Source: Lineus longissimus (taxonomy: Eukaryota; Nemertea; Pilidiophora; Heteronemertea; Lineidae). Taken from it: 64,000 nucleotides of DNA. Below the pieces are notes generated by a model, which ran no database searches, had not been told where the DNA came from, and was given only the letters and a program-made list of their open reading frames with translations. The position numbers and the translations under genes were made by a program. The DNA lies in contig NC_088318.1 in assembly GCF_910592395.1 (NCBI RefSeq), positions 12,462,349 to 12,526,348 on the forward strand. Direction: 5' to 3'. Shown here in pieces: positions 1-38,330 of this stretch (position 1 is the stretch's first letter; the number at the start of each line of letters is the position of its first letter).

Positions 1-474
1 CTAGCTGACTGGTTATTTACCGAACTGGCTTGGAAGGATACTAGCCGACTGTTATTTGCTGAACTGGCTTGGAAGGATACTAGCCGACTGTTATTTGCTG
101 AACTGGCTTGGAAGGATACTAGCCGACTGTTATTTGCTGAACTGGCTTGGAAGGATACTAGCCGACTGTTATTTGCCTAACTGGCTTGGAAGGATACTAG
201 CCGACTGTTATTTGCCTAACTGGCTTGGAAGGATACTAGCCGACTGTTATTTGCCTAACTGGCTTGGAAGGATACTAGCTGACTGGTTATTTGCTGAACT
301 GGCTAGGAAGTAATCTAGCTGACTTGTTATTTGCTGAACTGGCTAGGAAGTAATCTAGCTGACTGGTTATTTGCTGAACTGGCTAGGAAGTAATCTAGCT
401 GACTGGTTATTTGCTGAACTGGCTGGGAAGTAATCTAGCTGACTGGTTATTTGCCAAACTTATTGGGAAGGATT
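1..474. repeat. 39/40-bp minisatellite, about 12 copies
   Basis: Head-to-tail units begin with ctagcTGACT or ctagcCGACT at 1, 41, 80, 119, 158, 197, 236, 275, 315, 355, 395 and 435. Units 2-7 are 39 bp. The first unit and those from 275 on are 40 bp and carry ctaggaagtaat-type ends. Because 39 bp is 13 codons, the array keeps one frame open and creates a false repetitive ORF. There is no unique spacer between units, so it is not a CRISPR array. The array touches the left edge and probably continues outside the window. Confidence 0.95.
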
Positions 475-511
475 CTGCACCAGCATTGAGGTAGATGCTT
501 TTCGACCCTAT

Positions 512-719
512 AAGTGACATTATCCCAGCCTTCAGGTCATGAAGTGACATTATCCCAGACTTTAGGTCATGAAGTGATATTATCCCAGCCTTTAGGTCAT
601 GAAGTGATATTATCCCAGACTTTAGGTCATGAAGTGCTATTATCCCAGACTTTAGGTCATGAAGTGATATTATCCCAGCCTTTAGGCCATGAAGTGATAT
701 TATCCCAGACTTTAGGTTG
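512..719. repeat. 30-bp minisatellite, about 7 copies
   Basis: Units of 30 bp with core aagtgatattatcccag and ending ggtcatg repeat contiguously from 512 and differ by a few substitutions each. The unit is a multiple of three and gives another false open frame. It is unrelated to the 39-bp array next to it. Confidence 0.93.
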
Positions 720-27150
<26,431 letters not shown>

Positions 27151-27957
27151 ACAAATTCAGCATGTTGCCTGCATGAGTGAGACTGTGTGAGTCAATCGCC
27201 TCGACCGATTGGCTAAAATTCAGAACATTGAAATTCTCTTTCCGCGATTACGCGTCAAGTATGGTGAAGCACAAACAATTAAAGACGGCCTAGTCAGTAG
27301 TGGAGTTTTTATTTAGCGTATGTGAATCTTCGGGCAACGACTAGGACTGGTTATCTTGAGACTAGTAACGTCGCCTATCATACTTATCCATCAAAAGAGT
27401 TTCTTACCATAATTGTAAAAATCTGGTTGGTTTTTTCTCGCTCTATCCGCGCATTTGTCTTGTCGCCACACCAACAGTACTTAGCGGTAAGATAACTTTT
27501 CGATGGCTGCAGGCGCCAAAAATGGAAACTCTGTATTTTTTAAGGAAATCTTAGTTCAAAAATATGTAAATGTGTCAGCTTGACCAATCGAATAACAAAG
27601 CTGAAATGCAAGATTTTAAATATAGTGTTAATTTATATATATGAAAGTGTATTACTAGTCCAAGCTATGTATACTGAACTGAATGATACTGAACAACTCA
27701 TATGAGGCTCATGTTGAATACTTATCGGTCAGAAAAACGATGGTTAGCCATCTAGATATTTTGGGTGATTTTCCATCCAAATTGAGAGTGTACTAAATTG
27801 GTTTCGCTTCATACATCTCAGCTTCTCAGTTCTGCAACTGTAATGTCTCAAATTTGGCAAATTGTGTTAATAAGATAGACACCTGTATATAACGTGCGCA
27901 CATGGCCAGTCAAACTAAGGCTGGCATGGACTAAACACAATGTTGTGGACCAACCAA

Positions 27958-27963
27958 AATAAA
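27958..27963 (+). terminator. Candidate polyadenylation signal of G-alpha-o gene
   Basis: Canonical AATAAA about 0.8 kb past the stop codon. It is the first such hexamer I found on the plus strand after the stop. Confidence 0.4.
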
Positions 27964-29264
27964 ATGGACATCCATCAATTTATGTGGGTGTGAATTCATC
28001 CCGAGGAGGTTGAAGAGGATCTTACAAGAAAAAACTTTGACATTTTGAGAAAATTCACATGAAAATGTCTCGGCACATTTCGGATGTTATTTCATCCAAG
28101 TTTTCGGATGGATCTCTGTCCTTTTCTGACTGTAGGCTAGAACTGCATGCACACTGTGTTGTGCTTTGCGTGATGAGCGTGGGACCATTGTTCGTGTTTC
28201 CCCTCGAAGATTTGAGAAACTACCAGGCCTTGTCTTATGTAGGACGAAAAAATATTCGCCTGATTCTGATTGGTGAGGGTTAATTTCCTTATATGCATCA
28301 ACTATGGATTTTTCAGTCAGTTTACATCTTGATCAAATATTCCAAGATATCAGTTCCTTCTTATGTGTAGTATATAGAAATCACCATTGGAATGGATAAA
28401 CTACTCAAATAGTCAAATATTTCTTATGTTAACATGCACAAGTGCTGGTTAAACCAAATTTCGAGAAAAAAGATCCACTTAAGTTGCTGCAACAAATTAT
28501 GAGTTGTGCTCTTATCAGAAACAGGTATATTTTTTGCCTAACCCTGCCTTATAGTGCGTTTGTTTCTGGGCGTGTTCAGAGGAGGGTTCGATCGACACAT
28601 GTTGAGATGGCTTCGCAACGGAGCACACCCTGGAGAAATGGACAGTCAATCATGATGTTATTTATATTAAAAAAATGAAATAACCTAAAAATAATGTACG
28701 TATCATTAACTGCAAGTAATTTATACAAAAACTAGGTTTGCCAAAAACCTGACATATCATCTTCACTATTATATAACATGTATGTTTGTTATTATAACAT
28801 ATGCTTTTCTATCAAGACTGCACTGAGCTCGACTGTCGGATATATCAACGTTCTGCATGTACGGATCAGGCGCTGTTTATGTGGTAGTTAACAGCCCTAG
28901 GTTTCAACGGCCATAAAGCCTATGCATCAGAAGTTACAAAATGAATTACCATCTCTTTCTTTGTTGCAACGAATGGGCGCTAAAGGCTGCTGCACACAGG
29001 CGATTAACACAGTCGCAATCGTCATTGCGACGAAAGTGTCCTTTGTTGTTAAAATGTGAAAAGTTGAGGCAACATTTTCAATGGTAATTTAAGTCAAGGG
29101 AATGTTTATACATGTACCAGGATTTTTGTCACCGTGTGCGGCAGCCTTAAGATTGGCATTATGTCGGTGGCACAGAAGATACAAACTTATTTATAAATGA
29201 AAGTATATGTTTATTAGTTCATTTGGGGGCAATTTAATCTAGTTTGGACTGGGAAGATTATTGT

Positions 29265-29760
29265 GGAGCAAAACAAGACAAGAGGCCCAAGGGCCTGCCC
29301 TGGCCGGGAGTAGCTGACGTCTGCCTGTCTACCTGTAAGGCAGAACAAAATTGTCTTTTCCCAACTGGGAACCAGGGTTATTTTGGTAAAAATATTGAAT
29401 TCAGTGAAATTACTTTTTGGCCTTTAAAATGTATTGGTACAATTGGGAGGGTTGGATGATTCAAAAAATAGTTCTGAAACTTCGAAAGTTTCAAAGGATG
29501 TTCTTTTGAATGACATCAGCTCTGAAACAATCTTGATCTTGTCTTGTTTTATGACAAAAATCTTTTGCAGTTCCGGCGCGGGGAAGTTCAGAATGACATG
29601 CTTTATACTGTGCTTAAAGTTTCATGAAATGTTTTGTGAATGTCTGACTTCAGTCTTCGATAAAGGTCTTCAGTTTAAAGGGAATATCTCGCAAATGTAT
29701 CTTTGTGCTCGTTAAAACAGGAAATTAAAGGACTACACATTTTTGCGGGGTATTCCCTTT
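29265..29760. mobile_element. Possible invertebrate dispersed repeat
   Basis: Begins acaagaggcccaagggcc, which resembles the edge word of dispersed repeats I recall from bivalve and other lophotrochozoan genomes. The following 450 bp has no coding features. Assigned from memory of the edge word only. Confidence 0.25.
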
Positions 29761-30239
29761 AAGCTGATTTTAGTGTATGTATATGATATATGTATCTTTA
29801 CAGTCCTTTCCATTCAACAGGCGTCTACAGGGTGTATCAGTGACAAAGACATTGTCAGCTAATGAGACGTTTGATAAAGAATTATTGAATACCCGCTGTA
29901 TAGGCACTGTCTGCACTTGCACCTCTCTGTTAATTGTAATTTATTTATTTATGAAAATGAAAAACTGCTTTGCAATGGAAGCGATGGGTGGATCTAGGAT
30001 GGAGTGAAAGCTAACCGTATTAAAGGAAGGCCAACAAAACTTACATGATATGCTATAAATTCTATGCTTATTTCAATGAATTTGGTGTACTATTTCATAA
30101 TAGTTTTTTTCGGTACATCCTGTAGATGTATATCTAGTGTTGGACGGGCCATGTGCAATTTGCTCAGTTAGAGGTGTTGCTGTTGTAATGCAAAGGACTG
30201 AGCCCTGTTCATAATGCAATTGTCTCAGCTACACCCTGA

Positions 30240-30460
30240 TGGTTCTAGTCATCCATATAGCCGTGGAATAGCCTCCCAGTAAGATGGGAACAGTTCTCCA
30301 TATAGGCATGGAGTAAGGCATGGTTCTCCATATAGCTTCCCAATAAGACGACTACAGTTCTCCATATAGCCGGGGAGTAACGAAGCATGGTTCTCCATAT
30401 AGCTGTTGAATAGCCAAGTACGATTTTCCATATAACCGTGGAGTAAACCTGCTATATACA
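30240..30460. repeat. Minisatellite with ttctccatatagc core
   Basis: The words gttctccatatagc and gtggaataaacc/gtggagtaac repeat seven to eight times at 25-40 bp spacing. It gives a false minus-strand ORF of repeated YMEN words. Confidence 0.85.
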
Positions 30461-32389
30461 TGTGGGAATGAGACTCGGGCCTCTCTTTTGGCTTTTAGAA
30501 CTCAGGGTTTTCATGATATGGAAATGAACTCGAATGCTGTTGATAATTTGATGCCTTTTGACGGTACACAATAAGAAAATCTCAAATCAGATTTCAAAGT
30601 TTGAACAGATGTGGCCTTTTAAAGCACAAAAGTTGGAACTTATTACAGTGTCTTTTTATCGATAATTATCATTTTTGACAGGTTATTCCTCGGCTATGTG
30701 GACCGTCTTCTCTTGGGTGATGTAAGAGTTGAAGAAGGCCGGAAATTCATTACAAACTATATGTGTATCTCCATTGGAGGGATAAAATCAAAATTACCAC
30801 TTAACCCCTTGTTTTCATGTGGCCATGTGAGCTAGTATGCCAATGATAAGAAATAACTGCCAAAGTGTATTGACATGAAACCTGTAATTTTGGAGTTCTA
30901 CAGGGTGTCCCCAGAAATAGCCAATGACTTGATGAACAATCCTGTAATGTGACCAGCTCTGGCAAAAGGGTCCACGTGTACAAAAAAATTTAAGTGTGTT
31001 ATTAGTATCGGATGATTCCTCACACAATTACCTTTTAGGTATGATAAATGACAATCTCTGAAGGATTGACTGAGATACTGATTTCGAAATACATCACGCT
31101 TAGTTTATAGCTGAGAAAACCTTGTCCTTACATAGGTTACTTAATTGAAGTGGTATTCGAAGGAGCATATTGTTTGCTGTATTTCATAGCTGTAGTGGTC
31201 TTTCTCTAAACATCTCTAAACATAAATGAAGTAACTCAGAAAAGTCATAAATGCAACGTGTATCCTTCAGGCAGTGCTGGTCGCAAAGATTTTCCAGTTA
31301 GTCTAGATGATGGTATATATATACTTTTGTATCCCGGATGGCATTTATATGGCTATATATTCAAGATTAGTATTTCCACTTCATTTTCTCTTGCATGCTT
31401 CAAAAGATTTCGGGCAACGTTTTTGGGACATTCTGTATCGTGATGAACTTGATTGGAAGCGTAATGATTTTAAGGGGAAACCACATGAAATAAAGGGATT
31501 ATGTCGTACTATATACTTATTTGCATGCATCGTGTCTGGGAGTCGAATCGGCGAATGCTTATAGGGCATCGGACGAAGCTAGATTCTACGTTTTGTATCG
31601 CCATGGCAACCTTCGTCCTTCTGAAAATGTAGGATCACCTCATGTCAAAAATTGCAAATACCTTTCGCTTTATTGACCCTTTCAGGAAGAAAGGCATGTT
31701 CCTGAATAAAATTCATTTCACCTGGCGGGAACCAAAATACATTGCATGTTCTGCAAGCGTTTATGCGATTTTTGGTGGAGATGAACCGTTGAGAACACTA
31801 ACGGAAGTACCCAAGTCCAAATCATCCGCGATTTATCAAATTCCCTCTTCTGTTTCTGAACCGTATTTTATCAAGGTCGATCTAATTAGAAAGCATTTTG
31901 ATTGCAAAACATACAGGTCTATTGATCTAATTAGAATAAAATGGATTATACCACCCCAATTGGTCTGGACTTGGAATATTTCAAAATTTTCACAATTTTT
32001 CTGCCCCTCATTCCTCAAAGGGTTAATTGTGTACTACTACTAAGAATAGACAAAATATGACCAGCTCTGGTATATGTATATGATGTAGTCCTTTTAATAT
32101 TTAATACTCAAAACTCAGATAGAACAACATTATTCTTGTAACATTTAGTTTAAATTTTCAGGTAGTAGCAATTGCATAGTTAAATAATGTGTGAGTAAAT
32201 TATTTTTTATCCGTCTTCTATCGATGATGTTCTTAGTAAGGAAAGCTAGTAATTTATTTATTCAGGGAAGTCTCCTGAATATGCAGTGTATACTACCGCG
32301 TGTTGGAATATAGATGTTATGATGACTATTTTGTTCAGATCCTGGTGTCCTCTTTTATAAAAGTCTGCCGAGCATTTTGTGCGTCCTCT

Positions 32390-32830
32390 GCCAACTCTGG
32401 TTGCCGTGGCAACAAGCAACTTTTCTGCACTTGCAATCAGATTGCTACTAGCAACGGGTAGCAACAAGAACTTGCTAGTTGTTGAATTTTGTGATTACTG
32501 ATGACCAATGGTCACTGGCAGTTACAAACGGTTACGAATTCAAACTTATTGTGCCCTTAGCAACTAGTGGTTAGTGACAAACAGTTGCCAGTGGCAACCA
32601 GTGGTTGTCAAAGGAGTTGCAGTTGCCAGTGGCGGCTTATGCTTGTCAGTGGTGAAGAAAGTGACTAAAAGTGACTAAAAGGTTGCCAAAGGTTGACTAC
32701 TGGTTGCCAATGGTTGAGCAATTTCCAATGGTAGCAAATAGTTGCCGGTGATGAAAATGGTTGCCATCGGTGACTGCTTGTTACCAATGGTAATAAAAAC
32801 TGTTACCATGGTGACGACGTCCTTCAGACA
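32390..32830. repeat. Degenerate GTTGCC/GGCAAC-rich block with four X-box matches
   Basis: Short words gttgcc, ggcaac, ggttgac and agtggcaacc recur about 25 times without a fixed period. Four stretches match the RFX X-box consensus GTNRCC N0-3 RGYAAC exactly on one strand: 32400-32413, 32584-32598, 32760-32774 and 32802-32815. It may be a decayed minisatellite that generates palindromes by chance, or a cluster of binding sites. Confidence 0.7.
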
Positions 32831-34329
32831 AAGCTGATATCTCTTTAAATTCTTAGTTGCTAGGTAGACGAAATTTGTAAATGCATTTTTGCCAGATACG
32901 GCCAATTTGTGTAACCAGTTATTGTGTATCCAGTTAAGCCTGTACAGTGTCACAACGTTTCTGGCCCAAAGAGAACATGGCACGTTCTTTTCTAGCCTTC
33001 TAGTGGTCATAGGTAGCTGGTAGTGCTTGATTGATGTAGTCTCATCTTGGGGCTGCATCAGACATACTGTACAATGTTCAGTGTTGTGGTTTCTTGTTGA
33101 AACATTAAACTTGAAATAAAACCTTTAGCGTTTGATTTTTTTGTCTCGATGTTGGTGTAAAGTATTTGTAGGCCTATGTGGTCTGCCGGACAATTCTGTA
33201 AACCTGTCTGTCAATAATCTTAGGTCTTGATTGAACTGACTATCATAATGGTGTCTATGCTAAGCTGACAGAATCTCTGGGCCCCTTTCGGAGTTAAATG
33301 CACCATCAGATGTATATGCGTGCACCAAGCCTTCTGTAGTTGAGGCCATTGACACCAGATGTCAGCGTCGCATAATGGGTGTAGCTCATCAACATAATGC
33401 CACAGTCTTGGTTCATGACATTTGTTCCTGGTCGACGATTACACTGCGGGCAATTATATTGTGTTGACTTGGATAAAAAGTACTGTACGATCTGATGTGG
33501 CTAGCCATTTTAACCCATTGCAGGGGAAGATCCACGAGCAGGAAAAAGAGGGGCAATGCACTACATTTCTCATCAAAACTCCTGCTGTGTTCCAAAATTT
33601 CATAGTCAATTATGGTAGTCTCCCTTTAATTCAAACCATTTCCAATAATTGCATAAATTTTCGATTATCTCAACAACCTTTACATGGTGCCTGCATGTCA
33701 GTTGGGTGGGGCTAGATTCATGCATTATTTCATTGTGTGCATGCATGCAATCGTAGATTATCGAATCAAATTGCATTGAAATTAACTCTGCAACAATCAG
33801 TTGATGACCTTTGCATTGGCACGTTTAGCACAGGAACTCAATTTGTAACGTGATTTCAAGTTTATTGGACCAGAAAATGTCTTGCACTGCTGACTCTGTT
33901 GTCAGACCTTAATTGAAGCAGCAGGTCCTGTTTTGTCCTTAAAAAATATCTTCCGAAGCATCTCTCTCTCGGAACCTTGCATGGAGTTGCTTCTGGTCTG
34001 ATTCATAGATTGATGCCGATATTACACCATGCCCTGTGCAGAGTACATGGTCATCCAAGTGTGGAGTGTTGATTGATGCCAATCCAGTCGAGAGAAATCA
34101 TCTCAACTGAGGTGAGAGTATTGATTAGTGCCCAGATCAATTGAGAACATGCTTACTCGCTCTGTGTATTATTGATAGTTTTTATGGCTTGGCCGGCAAC
34201 AAAAGAAATGTCGTCCTAATAGCCTGGTTGAGGGGTCATCTCCTAGTCATGGTCTGCCTATAGTGAGGTCTCAAAACTTTGGCTGGGGTGATGGGGTCTC
34301 CTGGTGAAGGGTACACTAGCTACTTTAGT

Positions 34330-35240
34330 CGCCAAAAAGGGTGCTTTTTGGCCTGTTTTAAACAGTACTGTGAGATAAAGACTTCTACCAAAGGCAGAAG
34401 GGTCCTGATGCCTTACCAGCCACATACCTCAAGTAGGCTACTTAAGCCAAGAAGGGTGATTTGGCCTGCTTTAAACAGTACTGTGAGATAGAATTCTACC
34501 AAAGGCAGAAGGGTCCTATGCCTTATACCAGCCACATACCTCAAGTAGGCTACTTAAGCCAAGAAGGGTGCTTTGGCCTGCATTAAACAGTACTGTGAGA
34601 ATTCTACCGAAGGCAAAAGGGTCCTGATGCCTTCCCAGCCACATACCTCAAGTAAGCTACTTTAGCCAAGAAGGGTGATTTGGCCTGTCTTGAACAGTAC
34701 TGTGAGATAGATTTCTACCAAAGGCAGAAAGGTCCTGATGCCTTACCAGCCACATACCTCAAGTAGGCTACTTAAGCCAAGAAGGGTGCTTTGGCCTGTC
34801 TTGAACAGTACTGTGAGATAGATTTCTACCAAAGGCAGAAGGGTCCAGATGCATTTCCAGGCACATACTTCAAGTAAGCTACTTAAGCCAAAAAGGGTGC
34901 TTTGGCCTGTCTTGAACAGTACAGTGAGATAGAATTCTACCAAAGGCAGAAGGGTCCTGATGCCTTACCAGCCACATACCTCAAGTAGGCTACTAAAGCC
35001 AAGAAGGGTGATTTGGCCTGTCTTAAACAGTACTGTGAGATAGAATTCTACCAAAGGCAGAAGGGTCCTGATGCCTTCCCAGCCACATACCTCAAGTAGG
35101 CTACTTAAGCCAAGAAGGGTGATTTGGCCTGTCTTAGACAGTAGGCCTACTGTGAGATAGATTTCTACCAAATGCAGAAGGGTCCTGATGCCTTCCCAGG
35201 CACATTCTTCAAGTAGGCTACCAGAGTTGCCGCCCTGTCA
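34330..35240. repeat. About 111-bp satellite, 8 copies
   Basis: The word ggcctg followed by (t)cttgaacagtactgtgag recurs at 34350, 34463, 34575, 34682, 34793, 34904, 35015 and 35126, spacing 107-113 bp. Each unit also has accaaaggcagaagggtcc, cagccacatacctcaagtag and ctacttaagccaagaagggtg. Adjacent copies are highly similar. Shortened, diverged copies occur at about 36670-36760. Confidence 0.96.
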
Positions 35241-37587
35241 TAAACAATACTGTGAGATTCCAGGACGCGGCGACCGTCTAGAACAAAATCTTGTTCCATT
35301 TACTATATGGCTAGGTGGCTCCCTGTGCTTCTTGTCTCTAGTACCGGACATTGTCAAGGCAACATCATTTCAGCAATAAAGTTCGCAATGTTTACGCCAT
35401 GAGTACTTGAAGACAATGTCACAATCTGACCACATTATGGACAGGACACAGTGATATCTGTATAGTCTTCATGCAGTACACTTTCACATACCGTAGCAAG
35501 CAACATAGGTAGTTCCATGCACCCCCATCACCCCAGTCCTATTAGACAGACGATCGCGAGGTTGTGAACAGTGTCTTCAGACAGCTCTCCATAATATCAC
35601 TGTTGCACAGTCTGTGATCATATTATTGCCTATTTTTTCATACGTCGTAATCTAGTGGTTGTGGTGTCTCCATGCATGGCTCTTGAATGGTCTGGTTTTG
35701 TATTGTCTGGCGGTGAAATTGTCTTCGTGCGTGGTTGTGATAGACTGAAACATGTATCTCAGGATGTAAAGACTACCGCAGCTAGTGTATACAGTATATC
35801 ACTAAACGGTAGTGCTCTGCAGTATCATGATATGGACGGCTCCAGCTTGGGCAATGTTTTGTCATATACAGCATGGTCCTGGAACGGCATGTTCTGGTGT
35901 ATAGAGCATGGGACTGTCTTTCCGGTCGTGTTCGTGGGACGGTTATAGAATATATTCTAAGTGCTGGCGCGTCTCCCAAAAAATCATGCGTGGATTCGCT
36001 CCATAACTTTTGGATGATAAAGAGGGTAGACTAAAACTGTTTTTTCTCCCGTAGGAATACAGTGCACCATTTGTTTCGGCGTAGCTTTGTGACCGGCCCG
36101 GTGCGGTCATCTGCCGCCCATGGGGGTTAAGCCACGAGTGGTTTTTCTCCCGTGCGAATAGTTTATATGTGGTATGGTGCTGGGTTGCGTTAACGCTTGA
36201 CCAGAGAGAGTTCTGTCCCAACGCGCGTCTTTCAAAACGGGCGGTGGCTTTGATGTTGAAACCACGTGTTCGCTGGTTGCCTGACACTCTGACCCAAGTA
36301 AGTGTAGCGATGGGATATAACCCTGTCCATTCAGTGTTGGGACTAATCATGACGAAGACGATCTGATGTCTTATAGTGTTGTACTCCTTCTCTACCCGAG
36401 TAAGTGTAGCGATGGGGGAAGAATCATGTTCCTACTGGATGAGACATGCCACCGATGGAACAACCTTGTCTCTCCGAGTCCTTGTCCTTCACGTAGAGCA
36501 CAATCACTGTCTCAGGTGTTCTGGTTGTGACGCACTACTTGGGAGTGACCTGGCTGCTACTTTGTAGATTGTCCTTGTGTTCTTTATGAGACAGACTTTG
36601 TGGTTGTGACTATTTTTCTCTCCTTCGTAGTGTTGACAAGATGATACTTACATAAGCTGTCCCTTGAGGTTTGACCTGTCTTCAAATCATAGTAACATAG
36701 GGCTACCAAAGGTAGGAGGGTCCTAATATTGTATTGGCCAGGTACATGAGGTGTATCTGGTACATCCTGCAGACACACGAGTTGTCTCAACGGTCAGATG
36801 GGCCCCTGTCTTCAAGTCCACAGTCAGATAGAAACTTCAGGGGACCCGTCTTCAAGGGCAGATGGGTCATAGGGGAATGGGTTATATCAGGTACATGGGT
36901 GGTATCAGGTGCAGTACATCTTTTAGGAGGCTACCATCAAATCCATTGCGGAAGAGTCAGCACATTTGGTGGTTTATTATGATCTTTATAGTTAAATTAT
37001 CAGAGTTCAGAGTGCACTTCCCAGGGAGCCTCCAGTTTTTTTGGCAGGGATTGGATTCTGAACAAGACATCTGCAAACCATTGTCTATCAAAATTTAACT
37101 TGTTTGATGGCATTCAATGACCATGTGCTACTATATTACTTGAACTGAATATTCATGAACTGAATAGTCTTAGACTGGTGAAATTAGAGTAGAGTATATG
37201 CAACTTTTGCCTATTACTCTGTTAACAAGGCATAGGAGCTGTATGCCATTAACTGCATCACCTTTTTAACGACCACAACAAATATGACTTGATCAATAAC
37301 TACATCGATCAAGGCAGTCAGTGTCTTATATATAACTCACCTATCGATGTGTCATTATTAGGTGACACAAAATCAATTCGGGATTTCTCCCCAATGCTTA
37401 ATCTGTTGAACATTCGTTGGGTTTATTGTATGCAAGCAAGTACATTTCATTGAGGGGGAAGGGGTGGGCCTACCCGTTGTCAAAAAGGTTCCATCACAAA
37501 TCCCGAAAGTTATTTCGGCAATTTTGACACAATCTTTTGCCCCTCCTAGTGACAGTCAACAGATTTAAGACGTATCCTCAAATGATT

Positions 37588-37593
37588 TTTTAT
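37588..37593 (-). terminator. Candidate polyadenylation signal of WDR59
   Basis: TTTATT on the plus strand reads AATAAA on the minus strand, about 0.7 kb past the WDR59 stop. Another candidate lies further downstream near 37422. Confidence 0.35.
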
Positions 37594-38119
37594 TGTACAT
37601 GATTATAATACAACAACAGACTCTTCTGTATAGATTCTTGCTATCACAGATATCAGCAGTTTATACTGCAGATATTTAGCACCAAGAGTTTGACTACTTC
37701 TTGCCCATTAGAATTTCTTAGCATATGTGACCCGTCACAGCAAAACCAGTCGTACAGAAGAATCCTAAATGACTGCAGGAGATAATGGAAGAAATTGATG
37801 TACTCTGATTTCACAAATGCAGACAACAGTGAATGAACAACCAGTCCATCTCAACCAGCCAAGCTCAGAGCAACATACTTAGCCAGTTTTGCTACGAAGG
37901 GTCACATATAGTTATGACTTACTAGTAAACAGTGTTTCTGGAATAATATCAAATTGACTTTCAGAGCGTCCCAATTTGTAAACGATTCCGGATCAAAGCT
38001 CCTCCAGAACTGAGAAGTACAAGAATGCAGAAAGAGTTAAAGTCATTATGGAAATTGTCCATCACCCACTGCCACTGCGAGAGAATCATCCTAACTCATT
38101 CATGTAGAGAAAGGCTACA

Positions 38120-38330
38120 GCAGTGTTGAATCAGGAAGGGGAATGTCTTTCCCACGTTCTTTCCCATCTGCTATGGGTCGTCAAACAATCAGGACGGGAA
38201 AGTTCTTTCACGCTTCCATTGTCAATTGATCAGAGCAAGGAAAGTTCTCTCATTTTTCCTCCACCATGGGGTTGTCGAACGTTCAGGACAGGAAAGTGTT
38301 TTCATTAGTCTGCCATGGGATTGTCTGTCA
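38120..38330. repeat. Degenerate tandem repeat overlapping the WDR59 stop region
   Basis: Three diverged units share (c)catgggg/attgtcg/tcaaac and caggacgggaaagt words, at about 38168-38210, 38262-38300 and 38309-38335. The last unit lies over the final codons and stop of WDR59, so part of its 3' untranslated region looks like duplicated terminal coding sequence. Confidence 0.55.

Larger units (their letters stand above)
27151..38304. other. Intergenic space between convergent GNAO1 and WDR59
   Basis: About 11 kb holding the 3' untranslated regions of both genes. A canonical AATAAA for the plus-strand gene is at 27958-27963, and AATAAA on the minus strand at 37588-37593 could serve WDR59. 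The middle has minisatellites and satellites listed separately. ORFs such as 31642-32043 (133 codons) have no recognisable features. From 35500 to 36500 there are pairs of diverged duplicates, for example tttttctcccgt at about 36042 and 36140 and aagtaagtgtagcgatggg at about 36297 and 36400. Confidence 0.8.

Noticed and set aside
56-313. Open frame of repeated NWLGRILADCYL words
   Set aside because: It is only the 39-bp minisatellite read in one frame; the unit is 13 codons long, and neither a start context nor flanking coding sequence supports a gene.
1-719. CRISPR-like array of 30-40 bp repeats
   Set aside because: Units are contiguous with no unique spacers, and the window is clearly animal nuclear DNA.
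31642-32043. 133-codon plus-strand frame in the GNAO1-WDR59 interval
   Set aside because: No similarity to a family I know and AT-rich intergenic composition; kept out because nothing supports it except length.
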